A DNA stretch of 64,000 bases, taken from positions 8,366,790-8,430,789 of the forward strand of contig JAKZAN010000002.1 of NCBI GenBank assembly GCA_023053545.1. The letters are read 5' to 3'. The translations under genes and the position numbers were made by a program. Positions 1-11,876 of this stretch are shown here, piece after piece. Position 1 is the stretch's first letter; each line of letters opens with the position of its first letter. The notes under the pieces are model-generated. The model ran no database searches. It saw only the letters and a list, made by a program, of their open reading frames with translations, and was not told the origin of the DNA. The stretch is from Lepidurus packardi. Its lineage: Eukaryota; Arthropoda; Branchiopoda; Notostraca; Triopsidae.

Positions 1-504
1 AGAATCGCCTTTGAAGAAATAATATTTTGGTATATGCCTCAGAAAACATGACTTTGTTTGATTAATTTACCTTTAAATGGCACAAATATTGCCTAACTTA
101 GTACTTCTAAAGGAAAATGTATATAATATTTCTTTAGTATTAAAAAATGTTGACGATTTCACATGAATGCGTGCAACACACTAGAAAAAATCTACGTAGT
201 CTTGCTAAAGCTGTTATTTGAATCTCGCGCTACAAGGCAATCAATAGAACCCAAGGCCAAGTCTTCTGACTGGTTTAGCCCTAAAGGCAGAATGGCCCCT
301 GCGTCTGCGCAGTAGGTTCAAATTCCAGCTGCGCAGCAGCTTGGAAAGGCGTACTGGTTTCCGCATTTAATTCCCGTGACGCGAGTGACGGGAAGAAATG
401 TTTAGCGCATTTTGATAAAATGATGTCAATTAACATTAAAAATGACTTTTTTTCAAAAATTGGCCAAAACGCAAATTTGTTCATCCTGATCTCATTGCAC
501 TTAC
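1..504 (-). other. BRWD3: BRWD3 intron, runs off the left edge
   Basis: The donor at 503-504 follows exon 4, and no further exon of the family could be recognised down to base 1. The 67-codon minus frame at 281-484 resembles nothing I know and is treated as chance. Confidence 0.5.
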
Positions 505-1213
505 CAGTTCATCAAATGTCTGATTATGCTCTTCCCCGGTCCAATCAACTCTTTTGGGTAGAAGCTAATAAAAAAATGCGTAAATAGGCATGCAAATTAA
601 TAAAAAGTTTCAAGTTGATTAAGACGAGCCGCCCCAAGTCCCCCCCAGTCTGCTTGCGCGACTCGGGTTGTGGTTCTAACATGGCGGCGGGTCACCGTCG
701 CCTTAGCTTTCTTGGCCTGCACTCTTGCAACTTCGACGGCCCTGTCTATGTACTCGAACTTGGTCGTCGTTGCATTTTCCATGTTTTGATGAGAGAAAAG
801 CACGTGGATATATCAGTCCACGTGGAGACTTGGAACTAGCAACACCTTACTGAACTCGAGAAAAACTCAACTTACCCCATGCTCCTCTAATTCCACTTTC
901 AACGCCTATCAAACAAACATTACAACTATTAACCTTAATTCCTCACAAGCCAAGCTTCATATCTAACTTAATGGAGCATTAACACTAACCTGAGCTGCTC
1001 GCTGGCAAGGCCCGACTTCCAAAAGTCGTCCGATCAAGAAGTACAGTTCTGCAGGGATCAAACACAGGGGTAAGCAAATAGCGACCACCGTTTTCAGAGC
1101 AAGCAACCTTTGTCACTTAATTTGAGGCCAACCCATGCAAAATCCTTACCTGCTATGAGTGTCTTGGGTACTCTACTGTCCGCAGTATAAGGAACAATTT
1201 CCATATCCTCCAT
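505..1213 (-). CDS. BRWD3: BRWD3/PHIP homologue, first four coding exons (partial)
   Basis: Minus strand; exons 1150-1213, 990-1048, 876-905 and 505-564, all in phase with GT/AG borders. The joined reading contains ELYFLIGRLLEVGPC, then ALKVELEEHG and LLPKRVDWTGEEH. This matches the conserved N-terminus of BRWD3/PHIP proteins (human BRWD3 has ELYYLIARFLQSGPC and LIPRRLDWEGKEH). Family members are large WD40 plus double-bromodomain proteins that act as CRL4 ubiquitin ligase substrate receptors on chromatin. Only about 61 residues are in the window; the WD40 repeats and bromodomains lie beyond the left edge. The start at 1213 is chosen because the ATG has a good context and opens the exon that splices cleanly. 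An in-frame upstream exon is not excluded. Divergent from DHDDS. Confidence 0.85.
565..875 (-). other. BRWD3: BRWD3 intron 3 with GC-rich patch and paired E-boxes
   Basis: A 311-bp intron, longer than the roughly 60-bp introns nearby. It holds a GC-rich stretch at about 625-780 and an inverted pair of CACGTG boxes at 801-824 (CACGTGGA, 8-bp spacer, TCCACGTG). A 68-codon minus frame (597-803) covers the GC-rich patch, but it has no recognisable homology and no evident splicing into BRWD3. Confidence 0.4.
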
Positions 1214-1634
1214 TGTACATGTAATAAACACAGGAATCACAAAAACATAAGAATCTATTTTTCACCATCACACACCATGGTCGTTGCGCTACTGACAGCT
1301 CCGCTTCTGCCCCTGGTGGCGCAGCTTTACAAACTCTGGCCTAAGCAGTCCCTGGATAATTCTTGTTCTTTTTGCCAAATGGCGTGGCAAACATGCTAGA
1401 TGTTGAATGTGTGATAGTGTATATACTGTTCTGTTAAAATTTCCATGAGAATTATTAGAATCTGTTAGAAATTTTTGAATACCTTCCAGCGATATTCGTG
1501 TCATCTTCCCACACTCTGGGGATTGGTGGCTGATGCAAGGCGAGAGGAGCCAAAAAGGTAAACAAAATTTTGAAATTTTTTTGTAAAACGACTGTTTTAT
1601 ATAAATATTTTCTTATAATTTAAAAGGTTATAAA
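1214..1634. promoter_or_regulatory. Bidirectional BRWD3/DHDDS promoter region
   Basis: Only 421 bp separate the two divergent start codons, so both promoters and 5' UTRs must lie here. A 71-codon minus frame (1289-1504, beginning MTRISLEGIQKF) sits inside. It could be a short upstream ORF or a separate small gene; I do not recognise it. No TATA box is obvious, as expected for housekeeping genes. Confidence 0.5.
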
Positions 1635-2706
1635 ATGTCGTGGATAAATGAACGGGCTCAGAAAAGAACATGGTTGGAGAGTCTGGCTCTCAAAGTCTTG
1701 CGATGTGGAGAGTTGCCGAGGCATGTTGCGTTTATAATGGATGGAAACCGGCGCTTTGCAAATAAAAAGAGCTTGAAACGCATCGAGGGACATTCTATGG
1801 GGTAAGCGGATTGTTTGAGCTGCGTTCCGACTCCTAATGATGGCTAATTTTTTGTTCGCAGTTTTGAAAAACTAGCAGAAACACTGCAATGGTGCCTTGA
1901 TTTAGGAATTTATGAAGTTACAGTCTATGCGTTTAGTATAGAAAATTTCAAACGGTCAGCAGAAGAAGTTGATGGCTTGTTAGACTTAGCGAGAGAAAAA
2001 TTTCGACGCCTTCTGGAGGAAAAGTATGGAAAAAGCCGTAATGGGAAAAACCCAATTTTTTAATCATTTTATCTTTGATTAGAGACAAGTTGGAGGAACA
2101 CGGTGTCTGTATCCGTGTCGTAGGCAATATAAAGATGCTTCCTGGTGATCTACAAGCTTTAATTGCTAAAGCCCAAGTCGCTACACAATCACATTCCAAA
2201 GCCGTTTTAAATGTCGCCTTTGCCTATACTTCGCGCGATGAAATGACTCGCGCGGTCGAGCGCTGTGCGTGGGGAGTTCAACAAGGTATGTTAAAAGCTG
2301 AAGATATCACAGAAGATATCCTAGATGCTTGCATGTACACGCACAAGTCACTACCTCCCGATTTGCTGATTCGCACGTCAGGAGAAGTGCGATTGAGTGA
2401 TTTCCTTCTTTGGCAGGTAACAACTGAGGCTAGCTTAGATTCTTGATAATTATTAACTATTTTCCGTAATTATAGAGCTGCTTCACGTGTCTTCATTTTA
2501 CCCCAGTACTCTGGCCAGAATTCTCATTCTGGGACCTGGTTCAAGCCATTTGGCACTACCAACGCTCCTTTCCTTTGATTCAGGAAACTAAAGCAAATCT
2601 CCCTGTCCAGAGCTGTCCACCTGAAAGCGAAGTTCGAAAGGAAAATTTCCTGAGTGCACTAGATACTAAACGGGAACAGGAATGGGCTGAAATGTTGCAC
2701 TGCTGA
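1635..2706 (+). CDS. DHDDS: Dehydrodolichyl diphosphate synthase catalytic subunit (DHDDS)
   Basis: Four exons: 1635-1801, 1862-2023, 2083-2416, 2476-2706; 297 aa (human 333-334 aa). The enzyme is the cis-prenyltransferase that, with NgBR/NUS1, extends farnesyl diphosphate with isopentenyl diphosphates to make dehydrodolichyl diphosphate on the ER membrane for protein N-glycosylation. It starts MSWI like the human protein. The active-site motif IMDGNRR is at residues 34-40, followed by [21 protein letters not shown] and [14 protein letters not shown]. The conserved [10 protein letters not shown] is at residues 207-216 and [12 protein letters not shown] lies near the C-terminus. Introns are 59-60 bp. 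The C-terminal tail is shorter than in human. It is convergent with CPOX, whose stop lies 190 bp downstream. Confidence 0.96.
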
Positions 2707-2896
2707 TGAACTGGTGAAAGTTGTGTTTTTTTTGGTTTGCTCGTTGTTTGTATAAGGCTTATAAAAAGTTCTAAAAATAATATAAAAGGTTGGTTGAAAC
2801 TCGAGCCCACAACTAAATTGCTCCCATAAACTATTATTAACCCAGCATAATCGTTGAAAATAACCAGTAAAAAATCGATTTATAAAAAACAAAAGC

Positions 2897-4506
<1,610 letters not shown>

Positions 4507-5138
4507 GATTTTAACCTGAAAGATTTACTTTAAAACGAACGAACCATCTGAGTATCAGAATGCTTTTCTAACATATGCTTTGAAGAACCGAAAGAAACGT
4601 ACAAAATATCACGTGCACATCGCTTCCCGGTCAAAGTTTACCCTAACATTCTTCACAACCAATAGCGTAGGTTTTATTCGTCGTTCTCTTCTTTAGCTCC
4701 ACCCTTAACATATCCGTAAGAATAGTACACGTGTCGTATTCTAGTGGTTACTAGAAAAATTATTCACAACTGGGATAACATTTGAAATTGAGAACCGTGC
4801 TAATTTGACGTAATACCTACTAATATCATTGCTTTCATGACTTTGTGCTTATCCTTTTGTAAATATATATAATATAAAAAAGCTTAAAGTATAATATTAG
4901 TAAAATATAAAATAGTAAAGAAAACGGTAAAAAATATTGCGTGACATCTGGTGGGGAGATTTTTTAATTCTTTTAACAAGGTTTAGGATATTGAAAAGTT
5001 TATAAGACAGCCGTCATGTCCACACTGGCAGCTCAAATTTTGTTTCCAACTCTAAGCACATGTTAACTTGTAAAAAAAGTTGCAATCAACTTTTTCTTAT
5101 TATTATAGTTCTAATTTAGTTACTGCTGTTTTGGCAAA
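4507..5138. other. CPOX/TACO1 divergent intergenic region
   Basis: 632 bp between the two divergent start codons. It contains AT-rich stretches (about 4855-4930) but no ORF, repeat or RNA gene that I recognise. Both genes are nuclear genes for mitochondrial proteins, so a shared promoter is plausible. Confidence 0.4.
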
Positions 5139-6191
5139 ATGTTTTCTACAAGAAGAGTATTTTCTTTCGTTGCTCACTTCAAGCCTGCAATTTGGTCATC
5201 CTCGAATTCTAAGTCATTACCTTTAGTTAGCCAACTGCGATTTGCCGGTCACAGCAAATGGGCCAATATTAAGCACATAAAAGCTGCCAAAGATGCGGAA
5301 AGATCGAGAATATTCGACCGGCTGTCCCGTCAGATGCGGGCAGTCATCAAAGGTAAATGCCATCTTCAAAAGTTTACTCCTTAATTTTTTTGTTTTATTT
5401 TAGAACAGGGGTCTGCTGACCCTAAAAACAATTTGCGACTTGCTCAGCTAATTGTCCAAGCTAAAGGCGAAAATATGCCCGGGGAAAAGATTCAGACTGT
5501 GGTCAAAGGAGCCTTGGTACGTCTGACATTGCTCATTTAATTATCATCGGATCATTGCATTTTTAGGCCTCCAATGAAGATTTAAAATCAGCAACATTCG
5601 AAGCCAGAGGGCCAGGCGGCTGTTACTTTATTATTGAAGCGCTAACCAACAATCTTAACCGGACGCGAGCCAATGTGCTACATATCCTTCGAAAGAATAA
5701 GTAATATACTGCCAGCTTATTCTGCAGTTTTCACGGTACCTGCTGTTATTGCAGTTCGGATTGGTCGGATGGTGCCTCTAAGCATCATTTCATGTACAAA
5801 GGACAAGTTACGGTAGACTCGACTTTAGCTGGCAAATTAGTAGACCAAGACACAGCACTAGAACATGCCATTGCTATTGGCGCCGAAGATGTAGATACTA
5901 TTGTGGGTGAGGAAGAGGTTCCTCAGCGTTATCAGGTACTGTATTTCTACACCTAGTATATGTCGTCCTCATCTCAGTTTCTTGTTTTAGTTTATATGCG
6001 ATATGAAAGCTTTAAAAGAAGTGCGTACCGGACTTACAGACTTAGGTTTTACGCTCAAATCATACGGGTTGGAATATCGACCTGTACAACGTGTGGAGCT
6101 ATCTGAAGATCAGATTAATACGGCCCAGAAAATTTTTCAAAAATTGGACGAAGATCAAGACATTGTTAATGTATATGATAATATTGGGTAA
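5139..6191 (+). CDS. TACO1: TACO1 / YebC-family translational activator of mitochondrial COX1
   Basis: Five exons: 5139-5352, 5404-5516, 5567-5700, 5755-5935, 5991-6191; 280 aa (human 297). YebC/TACO1 proteins help mitochondrial ribosomes translate difficult stretches of COX1. The N-terminal 35 residues are basic and Ser-rich with no acids, a typical mitochondrial presequence. It is followed by the family hallmark [21 protein letters not shown], the segment [44 protein letters not shown] and the C-terminal domain ending [15 protein letters not shown], all typical of the family. Complete. It converges on COMMD2 with only 79 bp between stop codons. Confidence 0.96.
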
Positions 6192-6214
6192 CGTACGCGG
6201 TACGAATGATAGGC

Positions 6215-6220
6215 AATAAA
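6215..6220 (+). terminator. TACO1 polyadenylation signal AATAAA
   Basis: Canonical AATAAA 24 bp after the TACO1 stop codon, in the short gap before the convergent COMMD2 stop. The two 3' ends probably overlap. Confidence 0.6.
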
Positions 6221-6270
6221 TGTATATAATAATTACAACATATTTTTGAGGGAATTTCATAAAATACAGT

Positions 6271-7077
6271 TCAAGGAGAAATGCTAACTAGAGTCTTTTG
6301 AAGCTTCCGTGTTCTTCTGGATCGAGCTTCTTGCAAAGCTTCTTCAAGGACATGAGTCATATGAAGTAGTTGGGTAGGCGTGGCTTGCAAAACATGGTTT
6401 TGCAAAGCACCAAAACCATCTCGAAGAGCCAGGTTCATTGTTACGAAAGGAACAATATTATCATGCAACGAACGAGAAGCAACCTAAAAACAACATACTT
6501 AAATAACTTGACAGAAAGCCTACGTTGGGTAGGAATTAAAAGTTGCGTACGCTTGCTTCCACACGCCACTGCAACGAATGGTAGTGCGGAATAAGATCAG
6601 CCCTGGAACGAGCTGCTTTTTCAAACAAGTGTCGATTCTCTTTAAAAATATGCCAAATAGTTGAGGCATTAATTTCAATTGGTTCCAAAGTAGCTAAGAA
6701 ATCCTCCTTTTCAACCTAACCAGAACTGTAACACAAGTTTTGAAATGTAAGAAAAGGAAGTGTTCTTACATTCTGAAGAATAACTTGAATTAAAAGCTCA
6801 GTGATGGCATTCAAGTAGGTTTCCTTAGATATATCTAAGAACCAGGTATTAATAATCCGTAACTCAATAAATAGTAATTTGTACCATCAGTGACTTGCAC
6901 TTGGGTAGAATCCTCCTCCTTGTGTCCTAAGCGGATTATGATTTCATCCATGAAGGATTTCAGACCTAATTTCAAGTTTAAAATCTTCGTTTCCGTACAA
7001 TTTTAGCATTTACCAGAAGCATCTTTCTGGGCTAGATCTTGCAAATCAGATCGTAACTTATCAGCTAACACCAACAT
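6271..7077 (-). CDS. COMMD2: COMM domain-containing protein 2
   Basis: Five exons on minus: 7014-7077, 6885-6965, 6770-6834, 6551-6715, 6271-6483; 195 aa (human 199). COMMD proteins form the hetero-decameric Commander complex with CCDC22/CCDC93, which recycles endosomal membrane proteins and influences NF-kB. The C-terminal COMM domain is clear: PHYHSLQWRVEASVASRSL, then VLQATPTQLLHMTHVLEEAL. It aligns closely with human COMMD2 (PSYHNLEWRLDVQLASRSL and VLQTDPATLLHLVQQLEQAL). The start is placed at the internal ATG at 7077 because MLVLADKLRSDLQDLAQ aligns with the human N-terminus. A further in-frame ATG at 7140 would add 21 residues. Complete. Confidence 0.92.
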
Positions 7078-7140
7078 CTTAAATGGCCCTTGGGTTCTGT
7101 TTGTATTTCTACACGGATAAAACGAGGATTCAACTGTCAT

Positions 7141-8586
7141 GTTTTGTCAGAAGATGTCGGTGGATACGTTTTTTGAATCTGTAAAGCGGAAATTACTACC
7201 CAACAATACTATACTGACGGAAGAAAATGAGTTAAAAATTAAATAAACTGTCAAAAACTGTGTCCGCTGATTAATCGGTAGAAAAAAACAAGTAAGCATC
7301 CGACACATTGCAGGTTACGATTAATTATAGGTACAGAGGCGTTGTCGTCCTCTTACTTAACCGCCTAAATGGTTGAGTATGGCCGTAGTTTGATGCTGTT
7401 GCAGTCCGTATACAAAGGCCTAACAAAAAACATCGAGCAATATACCGAGCATCCGGTGCAGAGCATTCTTTTAACTTTTGAAGCTGAAGGTAACCGGATG
7501 GGAGAGACTTGTTTACGTCGTCGTATTTATGTGTATAGTCGTTGTCCACTCAGGAGAACAGACTTGCATTAGAATAAAGATTACGAGAAAAAATATCACA
7601 ATTATAACCGGGCGTGTACATATGCTACATTAGCATTTTTTTTGCAAAAAAAGCTTTGCTTCGTGAAGGCCATTAGTATCAACTGAGTTTACAGATTATC
7701 TGTGTCAAGGTGGATATTTATGTTTCTTAGGTTTTCCCTTACGGTTGTGTTTTCCTGTCGTCTCGCTTCATAGCAAGGGTATCAGAAGCGGGGAAATTCT
7801 GTTGTGGTGCATGGGGATTGCCCCGCAGAACAGAAACGTACTCTAATGACGTCAGAATCCGTTCTTCTGAACATATTCTTTCTTTCTTACCAGTAACTTC
7901 AATCACTTTTACCATCTCATCATCATACTATTGAAGACCTTTTATTAAACAGATGAAGAATAAGAATGCACTTTTTGCATTTTTGTTACGTGTTCTATTC
8001 TTGTATGGACGGAATTTGTGCTACGATGACACAGCTGGGAATTGCCCATGGGTTCCACGGACAACGAGATCCGGTCAGAGTGATCACGTGTCCTGGATTT
8101 TACACTTCCACCTTGACACGCACCGCTTCGTGCATAATAAAACCCTACTCTGCAACAGTAACCGCCATCAGTCTCGAGTCGAGCCATCCACTCTCGTATG
8201 CTCCTGTTTTAATCTTGTTGTGCTCAGTTCTAAATTGGTGAATAAACAAAGTTATCTGTACCCAGAAAGAAGTGTACGTTTAACGGGATTCTGACGTTTG
8301 AAGTTTCAGGTTGGCCTACTTTGGAAGTCAATTTCGTGTACGTTAGAAGGGTTACTAACTCGCTTCCTGTTCAGAAAAAATACCTTTCCCTTCACTTTCT
8401 CTACGCGTAGGTGAAAGTATACGTGTCCTCCTTCAATAACACCAGGAACAGGGCAGAGAATCACTCAATCCATAGCTAGCGTCGACATTGCAGTTGTTCT
8501 CTCTAGTTCGACCAGATCAGTCACTCGATTTCGTTCTTCCTTCTTTTAAACAGTGAATTCATATAGCAGTGTACGTTAACTTCACT
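7141..8586. other. Intergenic region upstream of the serpin
   Basis: About 1.4 kb without a gene I can support. Overlapping short frames at 7945-8294 on both strands show no known motif. A strong splice donor (ACT|GTAAGTATAAG, GT at 8587) is preceded by a TCAGT initiator-like site near 8517, so the serpin's 5' untranslated exon probably ends at 8586. Confidence 0.4.
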
Positions 8587-9087
8587 GTAAGTATAAGTTT
8601 CCAACATTTTGAAACCGTTATTTTCCTGTATTTCCCGTGTTTATTAAATTACACCGGCAGGACAAAGGATAATAAGGAAAACAGGCAAATTAAGCGCTCT
8701 GATTAATTGGGACAAGTTAACATAGTAGCGAAAAGTGCCCGACTCAATTATAACTTTACCGCTATTCAAATTTTTTTTATGATAATGTTACTCCTTTGTG
8801 TTTTATCTCCCCGTTTATTGAACTACCTTACGGGAACAGGGATCCTAAAAGAACGAATGGGGGCATCACAGCTTAGAATTAGTTTCCCGTATAGTTAAAT
8901 ATACTGTTTTTCTAATTCGAAGCGTCCGCACGGACTGCACCTATCGTAATTTCTTAGGTGACTTGTGAGCTTTCCCCTAATTTGCATGACAAAGCTTTCT
9001 CTGTCTCTCTTTTATGGACCGATTGTAAATTACTGATGGGATTTCGTTTTCTCTTTTCTTTTCTAGGAGTAAACCCATTCAAACGAA

Positions 9088-10665
9088 ATGAAGTGTTCTA
9101 TATGGGTCATGTTAGTGGGTGTAGCGGTGGCCTCTGCTATCTCCATCCGTTCCGAGAAATTTCAGTCCGCGACGACCGAAGCACAGTGTTTGCGCAGTGA
9201 CCATTCCGAGGAAAATGGAACTTCGGACTCGACAACTCCTACCACCAGCATGGACTTGGATAGCAAACAAGCCCTGAATGCTTTGTTTGCTGGACAGGTG
9301 GACTTCAGCATTGAATTATTCAAAACCGTCATGGAGTCTACCAAGTCATCTGCTAAAAACAAAAACTTGTTCTTGTCGCCCTTCAGCGTTCATTCCGCTC
9401 TTTTGTTGGCATACTTCGGGGCACAGGGCAACACAGAAAGGGAATTAGAACGTGTCTTGGGTCTGAAAAACATTGACAAGGTATGCAACCAAAACTTTGT
9501 CATATTTTTAAAATAAAATCATTGGATCTCTCTACAGCTTCAAGCAGCTCAAGCTTTCAAGGCTGCCAAGCTACTGCGCCAAGCTTCGCGTGCCAGCAAT
9601 GTCACCAAATACGATTTCGATATGGCCAACAGATTGTATTTTGATGAAACTAAGGAGGTTAAGCCTTGCATGAGCAGCATTTTTGAAGAAGACTTGAAAG
9701 TAGTGAATTTCGCCAAAGAAGCCGAGGAAGTTTTGAAAGAAATTAATACGTGGGTATCCGAAACTACCCGAGGCAAAATTCCTAACTTTTTAACCAGTGA
9801 TGCCATCAACTCACAAACCAAAGTAGCATTGGTAAGATGCTGTTTTCTACAAGTTTTCCTGGGCTAACTTTTTGTAATTTTTTTCAGGTGAATGCTGCAT
9901 ATTTTAAAGGACAATGGGCTTCCCAATTCAAAGCCGCCAGCACCAGATTGAGTACGTTCTTCAGCGGAACCAATGAATTTGCCATCACGAATATGATGTT
10001 CCAGAAAGGAAGCTACCGACATGGTTACTATTAATAGACAAGAAAAGTATGACAAAACTTAATTATGACTTTTCTCTTCTCTTAGCCGCTTCTGAGGAGT
10101 TGCAAGCTCATATTCTTGAAATGCCATACTTGGGTGGAGATGTGAGTTTCTATGTCTTGCTGCCTCCCTTTTTGCCTAACGGTTTAGAAACGACGTTGAG
10201 CCGATTAAATGGAACAACCCTTCGTCAAGCCATGTTCAGCACTTTCCCGGTTAATTTGGAATTGGGCTTGCCTCGTTTCAAACTTACCCAAGAAATCGAC
10301 TTACCTGAGGTAAATCTCTTGTTAACTTTTTATTGATATGCCTCTGTAAGGATAAATGTTATCTTTGATAGGTTTTGGTTGAATTAGGATTGAAGGATCT
10401 GTTCAACTCACAAGCCTCTGACCTTTCCGGTTTCAATGGCAAAAAAGATACTAGTATAAGTGCGGCTAAGCACCAAGCTTTGATCGAGGTTAATGAAGAA
10501 GGTTCGGAAGCGGCTGGTGCGACGGCTATGATTGATGTCAGAATCGCTCGTCCACGAGGCCCTACGAAGTTTATTTGCGACCATCCCTTTATTTTCTTCA
10601 TTTATGATAACGTCTTCGACAGTGTTCTGTTTATGGGAGCTTACACTAACCCTAAACAACTGTAG
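9088..10665 (+). CDS. Secreted serpin, inhibitory type
   Basis: Five coding exons: 9088-9480, 9538-9831, 9888-10023, 10086-10309, 10372-10665; 446 aa. A 5' UTR intron ends at the acceptor 9065-9066, probably paired with the donor at 8587. Residues 1-17 form a signal peptide (MKCSIWVMLVGVAVASA), followed by a Ser/Thr-rich linker and the serpin fold: NLFLSPFSVHSALLLAYFGAQG, VNAAYFKGQWASQF, MFQKGSYRHG, LQAHILEMPYLGGDVSFYVLLP, ending DHPFIFFIYDNVFDSVLFMGAY. The hinge EEGSEAAGAT (residues 391-400) fits inhibitory serpins. By alpha-1-antitrypsin spacing P1 falls near Ile407, with Arg406 and Arg409 beside it, so a trypsin-like target is possible. The fourth intron boundary uses the weaker donor GTTACT at 10024. 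Role likely extracellular protease control (immunity or digestion); target unknown. Confidence 0.93.
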
Positions 10666-10997
10666 GTCGAAACGCGTGGTCCAGTTAGCGGTATTGTTTT
10701 ACAATTTGTTTAGGAAAACATATTTTAGCTGCTATCCTGGTTTTCGTATAAAGAGTCTTATCTTGTACAGAAATTTTGCTTGCGAATAGTTGGGATATTT
10801 ATTGTTGTAGCACTGTTGTGCAGGTCACATTTTTGTAAACACGCCTTCATCATACAGCAGATGTACTTATTTTAGAGACAAGTTTACGATTTCACGTTTT
10901 CTTGAAGTTTCAAAGATCTCGTTTTTTTGTCAAACTCAAATGCAACAGAAACTGGAACAACTGGTAAAACTAACTGATACCGATACCAAAACGATAA

Positions 10998-11003
10998 AAT
11001 AAA
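10998..11003 (+). terminator. Possible serpin polyadenylation signal
   Basis: AATAAA about 330 bp after the serpin stop. The intervening 10666-10997 holds no other gene, so this is the nearest canonical signal I saw on plus. Confidence 0.35.
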
Positions 11004-11102
11004 CGATACCAAAACTAATTTCGTTACAGGTTTATTTACAATCCACGTAATCAGCCACCGCGAAGAAAACATTGCGCTATTTTTTTAAGCCTGACGTGTT
11101 GC

Positions 11103-11243
11103 TTACCTTCGCTTATACGTTGCTACTCGGGCGTGCCCCATGCTAACAGCAATTTCCTTTTGCTGCTTCGTCAAAAGCGCTTAAATCCGTTGTATAGAAG
11201 GTAAAATGTGACGTAAGCTGCTACTCGATTGACGAATTTTCCA
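11103..11243 (-). pseudogene. In-frame continuation and C-terminal repeat beyond the stop of the Cys-domain gene
   Basis: Directly after the stop codon at 11244-11246 the same frame runs 20 codons to a second stop (11181-11183), then 25 codons to a third (11103-11105). The last block reads LLTKQQKEIAVSMGHARV, clearly like SSQQRNIAIRMGH in the gene's own C-terminus. It is either an ancestral tandem C-terminal repeat cut off by stops, a readthrough tail, or an alternative terminal exon (an AAG|GTAAGC donor-like site overlaps its end). Coding status is uncertain. Confidence 0.5.
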
Positions 11244-11876
11244 TTATTTGTTATCCGTAGGTGGTGTATGTCCCATGCGGATAGCAATATTTCGTTGTTG
11301 GCTTGACATTGCAGGCCACATTTGATGTATTTGAAATGTTTGAAGTTCCCGTAAGTCTTTCTTGTGCCATTTTTTGCATAGTCTTAACTTAAACAATGAT
11401 GGATCGTGATCAATATTGTGTTTTTTAAGTTGCCACATGACGACATTAAGTAGCTTGGGAGTAAGATATTTCTTATCTCGATAGTATTCAAGCGCATTTT
11501 CCAGTATCTGGTTATTCTCCATGATTTTAACCCGTTCCAGGGCCTGCATGCAGGAATTATGACGCATTTCTTTCTGCAACTGATTAAGCTTCTTTTTTGC
11601 CTCCCCTTTGGACAATCTTCGGCCTCCATCGTAGACAGAAAGATTGAACTTCAGGATACAACTGGAGCCTACCCAAAGCGTAAAATGGGTATGCAAGTTT
11701 TCGATTTCGAAGTGGTAGCGAATATTATTTTGCCCACACAGCTGGCATTCCTGATCATTGACACCGTGATCTTTAGTCTGCTCTGTGAAGAACCATTCTT
11801 CGAATGCAGCCTCTAATTCTTTTGCTACCGAAAGAGGGAAAATCTTCCTCTCCACTCTCTCACGATAGGTGGCCAT
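11244..11876 (-). CDS. Intronless protein with bacterial/phage-like CxxCG...VGSSC domain
   Basis: Single uninterrupted frame on minus. ATG at 11876 is chosen for its strong context (AAAATGGCC); an upstream in-frame ATG at 12011 gives 255 aa instead of 210. Residues about 44-78 contain CQLCGQNNIRYHFEIEN then LWVGSSCILKF. This layout (Cys pair, IRY.F.IEN, then VGSxCI.(K)F) is one I know from uncharacterised bacterial, plasmid and phage proteins, where the cysteines probably bind zinc. A charged, probably helical middle follows (KGEAKKKLNQLQKEMRHN), then a C-terminal segment SSQQRNIAIRMGHTPP. Most other genes in the window have several introns, so this may be a horizontally acquired gene or a retrocopy. 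Function unknown. Homologous sequence continues in frame past the stop. Confidence 0.7.
   Translation of the reverse strand: MATYRERVERKIFPLSVAKELEAAFEEWFFTEQTKDHGVNDQECQLCGQNNIRYHFEIENLHTHFTLWVGSSCILKFNLSVYDGGRRLSKGEAKKKLNQLQKEMRHNSCMQALERVKIMENNQILENALEYYRDKKYLTPKLLNVVMWQLKKHNIDHDPSLFKLRLCKKWHKKDLRELQTFQIHQMWPAMSSQQRNIAIRMGHTPPTDNK

Noticed and set aside
7945-8294. Overlapping short frames upstream of the serpin on both strands
   Set aside because: Three frames overlap in the same 350 bp with no recognised protein; more likely promoter-proximal non-coding DNA.
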